A stretch of DNA of 64,000 nt from Oligoflexales bacterium (GTDB lineage Bacteria; Bdellovibrionota_B; Oligoflexia; Oligoflexales; RGVZ01). Positions within the stretch are counted from its first letter, which is position 1. The number at the start of each line of letters is the position of its first letter. The DNA lies in the NCBI GenBank assembly GCA_947494335.1, contig CANLUT010000004.1, forward strand, positions 254,810-318,809. The letters are read 5' to 3'. Both the position numbers and the translations under genes were made by a program. The notes below the pieces were generated by a model that worked only from the letters and a program-made list of their open reading frames with translations, was not told the DNA's origin and searched no databases. Positions 57,101 through 63,884 of the stretch are shown piece after piece.

Positions 57101-57246
57101 TACATCCCGTGGCCGTCGTTATTGTGGGGGGACTACTTAGTTCCACGATCCTTGACATTATTGTAACCCCGACGATTTTTTACCGCTATGGAAGACAATC
57201 AGCCGAAAAGTACGTAAAATTACAAAGCATTGAACAAGAGATCTAA
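54124..57246 (+). CDS. Heavy-metal efflux RND transporter (CusA/CzcA family)
   Basis: The inner-membrane proton-driven pump of a tripartite system, 1040 residues. The TTG at 54124 follows GGAG by 5 bases; the frame opens at 54064 but that start lies in the terminator hairpin. It has 12 membrane segments in two halves, SLPIDVFPDITKPTVTIMTE near the N-terminus, and AIGELVDDSIVDVENVYRRL in TM4. TM4 carries acidic residues but not the DFGxxVDG of zinc-type CzcA nor the exact CusA sequence, so the metal cannot be named. Confidence 0.92.
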   Translation: MLNQIIRFALNHRLLVLAITALSVVFGGATVTSLPIDVFPDITKPTVTIMTESHGMAPEEVETRVTLPVESFLNGIPGVERVRSQSGVGLSVIYVEFDWGTEIYRNRQLVQEKINLARERLPKDISPVMGPVGSLMGQIQQIAVYSKDNVIDPMEVRNIAEWVLRPRLMTIPGVAQVISIGGGLKQYQIRVSASKLNLHQLTMEQVDEELAQISQNTTGGFLEKDGQEYLVRNIGIVENLDDIKGTFVGLHFGKPVLIGDIAEVTEAPRLKRGDGSFNGKPAVVMTIQKQPGADTVTITKAIAKAINEIRPSLPAGIVVNPDVFKQSDFIEASIDGIVGKLKLGTVLVFVVLLVFLANLRMSIITITAIPVSFLVTALVFRLFGLSVNTMTLGGLAIAIGELVDDSIVDVENVYRRLRENTKSLRPRSVLKVIYDASSEVRNSIVLATVIIALVFLPLFSLDGLEGRLFAPLGVAYLSALAASLLVSLTLTPVLCSFFLRGKVNAHGDTKFVLWLKNLDKKILEWALPRSRLVIGVALSLFAASMSLTGFMGRDFLPKFNEGTAMIAIIAPPGISLAESNKIGAAAESIMLAIPEIRSVSRKTGRAELDEHAAGVHVSEIDVDFHEKGRPREAVLNDLRTKLKEKFPTVGVNVGQPISHLIDHMLSGVNAALAIKIFGRDLNVLREKAIELEAAIADTNGIVDLRVEEQSLVPQVKIHVMRDEAARYGLSAGQVTKLLEVAFNGEVVAQILEDNRSYEVFFQFDESSRASIENMQKTVLKIMPTGQKVTVEMVADVYEVFGPNEINRENGQRRIVISGNLSGRDLGGVVKEIQDKVRTKVEFPEGYYVVYGGQFESQQAATNKIVLFGLISILGIALILMNNYQSKAITAQIMVTIPFAFIGGVLLLFFTDRSITVASLVGFITLCGVASRNAIMMISHYLHLMRYENESFTRDMIIRGSQERLVPVLMTASVTSLALIPLIFSKGQPGSEVLHPVAVVIVGGLLSSTILDIIVTPTIFYRYGRQSAEKYVKLQSIEQEI

Positions 57247-57284
57247 CTGTAGACTTACAAACATTGAATTGGAGGGCGATCCCC

Positions 57285-57698
57285 ATGCGAAACTTAGTTA
57301 TAGCCTTGGCCCTTCTGGCTTTTTCAAGTTCGGCTCTTATGGCGCATGAAGGTCACGATCATGACGCACCAACCACCATCAAAGCTCCGAAAGGTGGCGT
57401 TGTGAAATCTCTGGATGCCTCACGGGTCGAGGTGGTGGCTAAGGGCAAGAGTATTAAGATCTACCTCTATGACCGGGATATGAAGCCTGCTACAGCAGGG
57501 GAGTTTAGTGTTGTAGCCCAGGCGGAGCTTCCGCGTTCGAAAAAGGTTGAAGAGATAAAACTCGAGCCTAACGATGCTTTCTTTGAGGGTGCCTACGATG
57601 CTAAAGGTGTCCACCGCTACAAACTAAAACTTGAGGTGACGCACTCGAAAACGGGAGAGACTGATAAACTGACTTTCAACGTTGAACCGAGAAAGTAG
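57285..57698 (+). CDS. Small periplasmic metal-efflux accessory protein
   Basis: A 137-residue protein with a signal peptide (MRNLVIALALLAFSSSALMA) followed by HEGHDHD and then a beta-rich domain (TIKAPKGGVVKSLDASRVEVVAKGKSIKIYLYDRD). The start follows ggaggg. The His-rich N-terminus and the following strand pattern recall the N-terminal extension of some CzcB-type adaptors, but the coiled-coil hairpin and lipoyl domains of an adaptor are missing. It sits between the RND pump and the TolC gene, the place an adaptor would take. Confidence 0.75.
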   Translation: MRNLVIALALLAFSSSALMAHEGHDHDAPTTIKAPKGGVVKSLDASRVEVVAKGKSIKIYLYDRDMKPATAGEFSVVAQAELPRSKKVEEIKLEPNDAFFEGAYDAKGVHRYKLKLEVTHSKTGETDKLTFNVEPRK

Positions 57699-57702
57699 TC
57701 TA

Positions 57703-58956
57703 ATGACCCAGTGGTTTCTCTTCGCATCAAGTCTTTTTGTGGCTCTGTCGAGCCAGTCGGCATCAGCGGGCGAAGAAGTCTTGACTGCAACAAAGCTAAG
57801 GCAGCTTCTTGAGCAAAAAAATGCCGTTGTGGCAGCTTCACGGCTAGAGGCTACGGCAGCCAGTCAGCGTGAAGGTGCCTTGTCTAGATCATTTATGCCG
57901 TCTTTTGCGCTGCACGGCGGCCGAGAGAATTCAAAACTTGGATCAGAAAAATGGCGCAGTTATTCGGTTTACGGAGTTGAGGCAAATTTTAATCTCTTCA
58001 ATGGCGGACGAGATGAGATAAAAAACAAAATCAGCTCCCTTGAAGCGTCACGTAAATCCGCTCAAGTAAAACGAGTTGCCGCTGATGAACTTGATAAGGC
58101 TAGAGTCCTTTACTGGGAGCTAATTTCATTAAAAGAAGAGGCCACTCTTCTCAAGACGACGATTGAGGTCAATAACCAAAATCTAGCGGCAGCACAGAAG
58201 CGCGTCAGAAGTGGCGTGGCGGCGAATTCTGATCTTTTCGAGTTTGAGATGAAGGCGGCTGACCTAAAGCGTGATTCGTCTAAGGTCGATCTAATTTTGA
58301 AAGAGCACACGGAATTACTGCGTCTTGTCTTGGGGTTTGATGAAAGTGTCACGCTGACATTCCCGGAGAGTTTAAATCATGAGCATGATGAAGACGCCGG
58401 GCTCACGCCGTCAGAAAGTCAGTACGACTTTCTGTTTAAAGAGCAGGAGCTCCTCAGTCAGCAGTTTTCTCTTTCGGCGAATGAGCAAAGGCGCTCATGG
58501 TGGCCGAGGCTTGACGCCTTCGCTAGCATTAGTAAGGTCAGTGCAAATAAGACAGAAGCTTCAGCCGAGACAAACGAAGCCCTGCTTGGCGTCAAAGTTA
58601 CCGTAAATATCCCCGCTGGAATGGAGTCGGTGAGAGAGGCACAAGCCCTCGAGCAAGAGGCGGCAGCGGCAAAACTCATGGCCGAGCATAAGCGCAGGGA
58701 AACGGCTATTCATTTGAAAGCCGAGCTGGCCCAGGTAAAGTTACTTCATGATCAGGTACACGAGACGGAGCAGAATATCGCGCGGGCAGAACGTTATTAC
58801 AAGATCACGCAGTCCGAGTATGCTCGCGGAGTCAAAAATTCTCCTGATGTTTTGGGGGCTTCTGATAAGCTATTTGATGCCCGGCACAGCAGGTTAGAGA
58901 CGATTAGAGACTATCAGGTTGCTAAATCCCATTTGATGTCAAAGTTAGGCCTTTGA
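57703..58956 (+). CDS. TolC-family outer-membrane efflux protein
   Basis: The outer-membrane channel of the system, 417 residues from the ATG at 57703, four bases after the preceding gene. A signal peptide (FVALSSQSASA-GEE) is followed by two repeats of the TolC/OEP fold with long helices (LKAELAQVKLLHDQVHETEQNIARAERYYKITQSEYARG) and NLFNGGRDEIKNKISSLEASRKSAQVKRVA, which has the typical F-x-G-G-R motif. It ends the metal-efflux cluster. Confidence 0.92.
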   Translation: MTQWFLFASSLFVALSSQSASAGEEVLTATKLRQLLEQKNAVVAASRLEATAASQREGALSRSFMPSFALHGGRENSKLGSEKWRSYSVYGVEANFNLFNGGRDEIKNKISSLEASRKSAQVKRVAADELDKARVLYWELISLKEEATLLKTTIEVNNQNLAAAQKRVRSGVAANSDLFEFEMKAADLKRDSSKVDLILKEHTELLRLVLGFDESVTLTFPESLNHEHDEDAGLTPSESQYDFLFKEQELLSQQFSLSANEQRRSWWPRLDAFASISKVSANKTEASAETNEALLGVKVTVNIPAGMESVREAQALEQEAAAAKLMAEHKRRETAIHLKAELAQVKLLHDQVHETEQNIARAERYYKITQSEYARGVKNSPDVLGASDKLFDARHSRLETIRDYQVAKSHLMSKLGL

Positions 58957-59835
58957 TGTTGAGAGGTTTTGACCTTGGTTCGATCCACCTATTTTACTTT
59001 GACATGTGCCTGTAGCCCGGGAATTCTTGGGCTTTGTAGTAGCCTCAGCAGAGTTCATTACTTATGACTTGGGTTGTCAGCGCATCGTGTTCAGTTCGTC
59101 GGCTTCCTAGTGCGCTAGATTTTAGCTGCTTTGCAAGCAATGGTCTTTAAGGTGATGACGACCAGGCCGAGGGTGGCGATGACAAACCGCATCATTAGAT
59201 TCTGATTGGCTATTTCTGCCCAAACTGCTGCAAATTTCATAGATCTCCCGTTGACTAATCATGGAACCTTTTTGACTGAGTTCCTTTGAGACGGCGAAAT
59301 TTGTGTTCTTCAACTGATTGAGGGACGCCAGACTTGTTTTCTTCTTTTCGTCGATCCGTTATCAAGGCACTTGCGCGTTTAGTCGGCTTGGGGACAAACC
59401 TCTTTGAGTACCCCCGTTGTGGACGCCGTTTCGAGGGCCGAGCTCATGCCGGACGAGCCGTAATAGGAGAATTTTCGCCTCTTATTGCGTATTTTGGCGA
59501 GGCTCCATTAATTGCGGAATTTTCGTGGTTGAGGTGACTTAAAATATGGCAATCCGTGCGTGAACCGTTTTAACGAAGTCAGGCAACATCGGTACAAGCG
59601 CGAAAGAATCGCAACTGGGAATATTTCTGGTTAGTGCAATTTTTTTGCGATAATATGTTCAAAAGATTGACGTACTTTAGATGATGCTGGCACTTTGGTC
59701 GCGTCGTCGTATTGATCATCAGCAAACGACTCGGTTCGAGTAAATTCGGCATAATGCTCGATAATTGCTAATATTTTCAACAAAAGATAAAGTCTCGGTT
59801 GTTTCACCCGATGGCCTTTCAAGGAGGTTGGCCGG
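58957..59835. other. Sparsely coding stretch downstream of the efflux cluster
   Basis: Nearly 880 bases without a convincing long gene. The only supported item is a 41-codon minus-strand frame with a ribosome site (59115-59240). The short plus-strand frame 59334-59537 has unnatural composition and no ribosome site. The sequence contains a repeated 9-mer gaattttcg (about 59468 and 59515). The stretch looks like decayed mobile DNA. Confidence 0.5.
59115..59240 (-). pseudogene. TraE-like N-terminal fragment, 41 codons
   Basis: The frame starts ATG at 59240 with gggag six bases upstream. It encodes MKFAAVWAEIANQNLMMRF followed by one membrane segment (VIATLGLVVITL) and a short tail, then a stop. 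The pattern of a short amphipathic start, an N-x-L/M-x-RF motif and one membrane segment resembles the N-terminus of TraE proteins of conjugative type IV secretion systems, which are normally about 200 residues. It is probably a truncated remnant; a genuine small membrane peptide is the alternative. Confidence 0.35.
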
Positions 59836-60363
59836 ATGACAAATGCTCGCATGTCAATTAGATTATTCTCGTTAGTCTCGAGTGCCGTACTAGTGTTGAT
59901 AGCAACCAGTATGTTCACGACATACAGAATCGCACGCCCTGGATTTGACATTACGGATCGAAAGTCGTCTGCTTCCACCCAAGAGATCGTGAAAGCCCTA
60001 GAGACACTTGCCAATTATTCTGAACTCATCGGATTTGATAGTTTTGCGGCAACTTGCTTGGGCAGTGCGGGACTCATTTTAGGCCAAGAACCAACAAAGA
60101 CGGATCAATCAGTTGCTACGGCAAGAAACTACCTAGAAAAATCTGTCGCCTTAGGTGAATCCTTGGCTATCGAAACAGGTAATTTTAATTTGGCTCTCGA
60201 GTCTCGATTTAGCTTAGGTCTTTTTTTGAATGATATTGGGCACAAAGAGGAAAGTATCAATCATCTAAGGGAAACTCTGAAGTGGGCCAAAAATAATTCG
60301 CCGTCGAGTTACTGGATTGCAAATATTGAACGCGCAATTCGAGCCATTTCAAAATCGGCTTGA
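59836..60363 (+). CDS. Membrane-anchored TPR-like protein
   Basis: The ATG follows a strong ribosome site (aaggaggt). The 175-residue protein has one N-terminal membrane segment (LVSSAVLVLIATSMFTTY). A helical domain with TPR-like repeats follows (DQSVATARNYLEKSVALGESLAIE, NLALESRFSLGLFLNDIGHKEESINHLRETLKWAK). Such domains bind other proteins; the partner is unknown. Neighbours give no functional clue. Confidence 0.75.
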   Translation: MTNARMSIRLFSLVSSAVLVLIATSMFTTYRIARPGFDITDRKSSASTQEIVKALETLANYSELIGFDSFAATCLGSAGLILGQEPTKTDQSVATARNYLEKSVALGESLAIETGNFNLALESRFSLGLFLNDIGHKEESINHLRETLKWAKNNSPSSYWIANIERAIRAISKSA

Positions 60364-60638
60364 ATCTGACACGTGCTTGCTAAGTCTAGTTTTAGCCCCG
60401 AGTCTTTTTTCTGGTTTTCATAGGAATCGGTACTGCAAATAGTCTAAACTCAGAACAACGTGAAAAAATTTCATCTGATCGTCAGAATTGATTGGCCATT
60501 GTTGAAAACAAACTTTTGCAGAAGTTCTTGCGCTATGTCCTCACGCTATCCTAGAATTTAGAGCGACAATTCAGGCTGTCAAAAGACTGACAATGCTTGT
60601 AGGTGCATGAAACATTTTCCAGAACAAGGACGTGATAT

Positions 60639-61283
60639 ATGAAGATCAAGATTTTGCTCACAACCATCTCTTTGGCCATAGCTGCCATCACATCGATTTC
60701 TGGCTGCTCAAAAGACGAAAAAGATGATAAACAAAAAGGCCTTGCGTCTTTTAAAGTCCAACTTAAAAACTCTGCCTCCTCGCTCACAGCCAACGCAACA
60801 AGCCTCAAGGCAAAGCTTCGCGGCGTCGATCTCGTCGCCGATTGCGCGGGAGACCAGCCTCCAGGCAATTGCCTCGAGATAGGACGTAGTCCTGATCCTG
60901 ACATCTGGATTAATGCAGGATGCAATAATGATATGGCTCAATGCACCAATTCAAACACTGATTTTTTTGAGCTCATTGACCCAACGGCCGCCAACACAGT
61001 ATTGAATTCTCAAGGACGCTCCATTGAAGCCGGCGTCTTCACTAAGGTACGAATTGACATGCTCAATAACGATGAAGGTAACGCCCTGCAGTGCGATGGG
61101 GCTGCCTCCTCTATTAGGCCTGTTATGCCTATTACTATTACGTTACCATCTGCCGTCACAGTTGCTGAGGGAGAGAGTGTCACTGTCACAATTAATTACG
61201 ACCCATCGTCTATAGATTGCGCCGATGGCACGACGATTTCCGCGGCACTAGGGGCGATGACTGCCACTGTGACAAAGAATTAG
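60639..61283 (+). CDS. Lipoprotein, DUF4382-like
   Basis: A 214-residue lipoprotein with signal MKIKILLTTISLAIAAITSISGC. The mature protein is beta-rich with several cysteines. It contains ASFKVQLKNSASSLTANATSLKAKLRGVDLVADC and SIEAGVFTKVRIDMLNN, which is the 'G-x-Y/F-xx-hR-h' pattern of DUF4382 surface lipoproteins. The C-terminal region is VTVAEGESVTVTINYDPSSIDCADGT. Function unknown. The 275 bases before it (60364-60638) show no recognisable feature. Confidence 0.75.
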   Translation: MKIKILLTTISLAIAAITSISGCSKDEKDDKQKGLASFKVQLKNSASSLTANATSLKAKLRGVDLVADCAGDQPPGNCLEIGRSPDPDIWINAGCNNDMAQCTNSNTDFFELIDPTAANTVLNSQGRSIEAGVFTKVRIDMLNNDEGNALQCDGAASSIRPVMPITITLPSAVTVAEGESVTVTINYDPSSIDCADGTTISAALGAMTATVTKN

Positions 61284-61314
61284 TTTCATCTATAGTTGCT
61301 TGGGGAGATTAAGC

Positions 61315-61596
61315 ATGTCATCTGGCATGGCGTTTGATCGCCACACGGTAATCGATGAACGTACGCTCTCCTTACTGGCGTGGCTTCCGACCATGAGCTT
61401 TCCAAAGCTCACCTCACCTGACTTCTGGCCAAGACTTTCAGATGCTGACATGATGAGAATTGCCGTACTGCTAGCCCAAAAAAGCTACGAAAAAAAATTG
61501 GTAGGGTGGCACCAATTTTTTTTGTTTATCCTGGCGCCCTCGGCAATCTCAGACCATCAGATGCTTCAAGAAACCCCGACTAAAATTACTGTTTGA
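61315..61596 (+). pseudogene. Small open frame interrupted by the hairpin repeat
   Basis: The ATG at 61315 is preceded by ggggag. About 60 residues read like real protein (MSSGMAFDRHTVIDERTLSLLAWLPTMSFPKLTSPDFWPRLSDADMMRIAVLLAQKSYEKK). Then the frame runs through the AAAATTGGT hairpin repeat (61494-61519), which encodes KLVGWHQFF, and ends soon after. The repeat probably replaced or truncated the original 3' end. An intact small gene that merely reads into the repeat is the alternative. Confidence 0.4.
61494..61519 (+). repeat. AAAATTGGT/ACCAATTTT hairpin repeat, copy 1
   Basis: A 26-base element with 9-base complementary arms around AGGGTGGC, flanked by an extra A-run and T-run. It is identical to copies 2 and 3. 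It could act as a terminator as well as being a dispersed repeat. Confidence 0.8.
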
Positions 61597-61639
61597 GAGT
61601 CATTGCTGCACCCGCTTTGATGTTCAATTTATTCCAATC

Positions 61640-62566
61640 TCAAAAACCACAAGACATTGGAACACATCGCCCCGGCGCTTTAGGGTGGTTAATCATCATC
61701 CCGGGGGGGCATGCCTGGCCTGGGGGCTGGACAGGATATTTATTTATGTCACATTTGATTCCGCCCGTCGGCACCGTGCACGTAGAGGCCAACATACCGC
61801 AACGCACAGGAAACGCCTGTACGAGGTTTGCAATACATTTGGCCTTACAACCCTTTATCTGCCCGGTGCATTTGCCGCTTGCCCAGCTCGTCCTTTGACT
61901 TAAGGAGGCGCTGCTGCTACCGCTATAAAGTGAACAAGCGCCGTAACTGCCGACATCTTCACAAGACATGCCCGGGTCTGGAGACGTCGAACAAATTGCG
62001 GGCGGTGGGTTTAACCAGACGGCTATATTTTCGGAGGCATTTAAACATATATCGATAGCACTCCACATCTGGCCGCCCACAGCATAATTTGTTGAAAGCA
62101 TCGTGAAAATACTTAAAGCACAGGAAACGTCGAGACCTGAAGCACAGCCACCAATGGTCAATGCGCTGTTACCGCCAGCGCATAATGCGCCAACGGCTGC
62201 GACGGCGGCAGATGCAGTGCATTGTCCTAACACGTTACCGATTTGACTCTCCCAGGCTTTCAATCCGCCAGCCCCAATAGCGCAAATTTTAACGCCATTT
62301 TTGAAATTTGGATTTTTGCCAATATCAACGATGCCCTGCTGGACCCCCGGTTTTATCACGCTTGAATTGATTGTAGTTCCAGTTGTTGATGCCGGCTGAG
62401 ACGGTATTGAGCTGGGCGCCCCATTTAACTTCGTATTGGATGGTTGGCCGCTTGGCATCTGAGCATAAGCGCCGGTCGTTGAAAGCAGAAACGGTAATGT
62501 TGCGCAAAATAAGGATTTCCTCACTTTGCAGATTCTAATACCCATGAGCAATTTATTTAGTTTCAT
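61640..62566 (-). CDS. Secreted Cys-rich protein A with shared signal cassette
   Basis: A 308-residue protein. The signal peptide MKLNKLLMGIRICKVRKSLF...STTGAYA and the next ~34 residues (ending PASTTGTTINSS) are shared with the protein encoded at 63005-63760. The remaining 235 residues are unrelated to that protein. They hold many cysteines (for example CEDVGSYGACSLYSG, KCTGQIKGCKAKC and CTVPTGGIKCDINKY) and a hydrophobic region (IGAGGLKAWESQIGNVLGQC...VGALC) and end with GRCVPMSCGF. The start has a gccaaggaggcggg-like ribosome site. Function unknown; extracytoplasmic disulfides are likely. Confidence 0.75.
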   Translation of the reverse strand: MKLNKLLMGIRICKVRKSLFCATLPFLLSTTGAYAQMPSGQPSNTKLNGAPSSIPSQPASTTGTTINSSVIKPGVQQGIVDIGKNPNFKNGVKICAIGAGGLKAWESQIGNVLGQCTASAAVAAVGALCAGGNSALTIGGCASGLDVSCALSIFTMLSTNYAVGGQMWSAIDICLNASENIAVWLNPPPAICSTSPDPGMSCEDVGSYGACSLYSGSSSASLSQRTSWASGKCTGQIKGCKAKCIANLVQAFPVRCGMLASTCTVPTGGIKCDINKYPVQPPGQACPPGMMINHPKAPGRCVPMSCGF

Positions 62567-62657
62567 TTTTCCCGCCTCCTTGGGGTCAGTATCGTAAACG
62601 AAAGGGCAAACTTTAGCTTATTTTGCAATCAACCGGATATATTAGGCATAAAAATTG
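62363..62657 (-). repeat. Promoter-signal-peptide cassette, copy A
   Basis: About 295 bases nearly identical to 63557-63853. The copy includes the 5' untranslated region, ribosome site, signal peptide and about 34 mature codons. It begins at the hairpin repeat and ends abruptly in the coding sequence, after which the two genes diverge completely. Confidence 0.85.
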
Positions 62658-62676
62658 GTAGGGTGGCACCAATTTT
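62651..62676 (+). repeat. Hairpin repeat, copy 2
   Basis: Same 26 bases as copy 1 and in the same orientation. It abuts the upstream end of cassette A on one side and the IS91 remnant on the other, so it marks the junction between the two. Confidence 0.85.
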
Positions 62677-62984
62677 TCTTGCAAGGCTCGGTAGACGCTT
62701 TGCTCGTTGCAACGGTCCCACCACAGAGACGGCAATCAGCGGGTGAACTTGATTCTGTGTACGATTTGTAAACGCTGGTGCTCAGGGTACTGGTTAAGAG
62801 AGGGTGCCGACCCCAAGGCAGTCCGGAAGCGACAAGAGCTAAGTTTTGCGACAAAAGTGTTAGGGTCGGAATCGGTATTTTTGCTGAGTTTCTGTGGGCG
62901 AGTAGGGTAGCACGACATCTTGTCTGGATCAGTAAGCAGACAAGATGTCTAGGAAGTGTTGATTCTGTTATTTATTTTTCCTAG
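62677..62984 (+). mobile_element. Solo IS91-family right end (remnant)
   Basis: It matches the last part of the complete element (about 52780-53083) from the transposase C-terminus to the boundary TTATTTTTCCTAG. The last 22 codons translate VATVPPQRRQSAGELDSVYDL, against VSTGPPKRRQSTGELDYVYDV in the intact copy. A ~10-base insertion shifts the frame just before this. It stops 20 bases short of the stop codon of the gene at 63005. It is too diverged to be a recent copy of the neighbouring element. Confidence 0.8.
62914..62949. other. Perfect subterminal hairpin of the solo IS91 end
   Basis: GACATCTTGTCTG and CAGACAAGATGTC form a perfect 13-bp stem with a 10-base loop. It corresponds to the 53014-53047 hairpin of the intact element. 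Confidence 0.75.
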
Positions 62985-63004
62985 GCCCCGTAAGGAACTA
63001 GTTG

Positions 63005-63760
63005 TTAAGGGCATGTCCCCCCACAAATTGAAGCGCACGCTCGTGTCGCAGCTCCCAATTCAATCGCCAACTGTTCAAGCTCAGACTTGAACCCATCGAC
63101 AGTCTGATTGGGCCCACCCATAGAGCCATCAGGCGGCGAATCTGGAAGCGGAGTTCCATGCGCTGGTCTGGTTGTAACAGCGACGATCGAGCTAATGGCG
63201 TCCGCAGTTGAAGCCAAAGCTCCTTTGGCGGACACAATCATCATCCGACGGTTATAATCAGCCACAATTGCCCTCATCCCGCCACAATCTCGACCCTGTC
63301 CAATATAGGTCTGACCAGATTTGATGCCCACATCTGCGATGCAGCGTGCGAATTCTCTGTTGCATGTTCCCATTGGATCCATGTTTTTGAAGTTATTTTC
63401 GGCAGCTGTCTCGCACATTTTTTTTGAATCGGGATTAGTGTACCTAAGGCATCCAGCCATCAAAGCCTTCAACATACCGTTCGCGGTTATTTTGCACGAA
63501 TCCAATGCCGTCTGGCATGCGCCTTGGCTACCTTGACCGGAAGTTGAGCTTGGAGCTGAATTGATTGTAGGTCCAGTTCTTGATGCCGGCTGAGACGGTA
63601 TTGAGCTGGGCGCCCCATGTAACTTCATATTGGATGGTGGGCCGCCCATCATCTGAGCATAAGCACCGGTCGTTGAAAGCAGAAACGGTAATGTTGCGCA
63701 AAATAAGGATTTCCTCACTTTGCAGATTCTAATACCCATGAGCAATTTATTTAGTTTCAT
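63005..63760 (-). CDS. Secreted Cys-rich protein B with shared signal cassette
   Basis: The ATG at 63760 has a strong ribosome site (ggaaggaggcgg); the frame opens at 63823. The first ~70 residues are the shared cassette, with several amino-acid changes after the signal peptide. The remaining ~180 residues differ entirely from protein A. They include GACQTALDSCKITANGMLKALMAGCLRYTNPDSKKMCE, TCNREFARCIADVG and CASICGGTCP, with regularly spaced cysteines in predicted helices. It is probably a disulfide-bonded helical periplasmic or exported protein. Its stop lies 20 bases from the IS91 solo end. Confidence 0.75.
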   Translation of the reverse strand: MKLNKLLMGIRICKVRKSLFCATLPFLLSTTGAYAQMMGGPPSNMKLHGAPSSIPSQPASRTGPTINSAPSSTSGQGSQGACQTALDSCKITANGMLKALMAGCLRYTNPDSKKMCETAAENNFKNMDPMGTCNREFARCIADVGIKSGQTYIGQGRDCGGMRAIVADYNRRMMIVSAKGALASTADAISSIVAVTTRPAHGTPLPDSPPDGSMGGPNQTVDGFKSELEQLAIELGAATRACASICGGTCP

Positions 63761-63853
63761 TTTTTTCCGCCTCCTTCCAGTCAGTATCGTAAACGAAAGG
63801 GCAAACTTTAGCTTATTTTGCAATCACCCGGATATATTAGGCATAAAATTGGT
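63557..63853 (-). repeat. Promoter-signal-peptide cassette, copy B
   Basis: The second copy of the ~295-base cassette. Few changes lie in the untranslated part and the signal peptide. Changes in the mature-coding part all alter the amino acid. It is followed upstream by hairpin repeat copy 3. Confidence 0.85.
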
Positions 63854-63858
63854 GCCAT

Positions 63859-63884
63859 AAAATTGGTGCCACCCTACCAATTTT
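63859..63884 (-). repeat. Hairpin repeat, copy 3 (inverted)
   Basis: The same 26-base element in the opposite orientation. It is preceded by a tandem 14-base partial copy (63843-63856 and 63857-63870, ATAAAATTGGTGCC twice). The last 115 bases of the window (63885-64000) contain nothing I can name. Confidence 0.8.

Noticed and set aside
59334-59537. 67-codon plus-strand frame as a gene
   Set aside because: No ribosome site, odd composition and no recognisable domain.
61593-61898. Plus-strand open frames opposite the secreted-protein A gene
   Set aside because: They are antisense to a gene with signal peptide and ribosome site and show no protein-like features.
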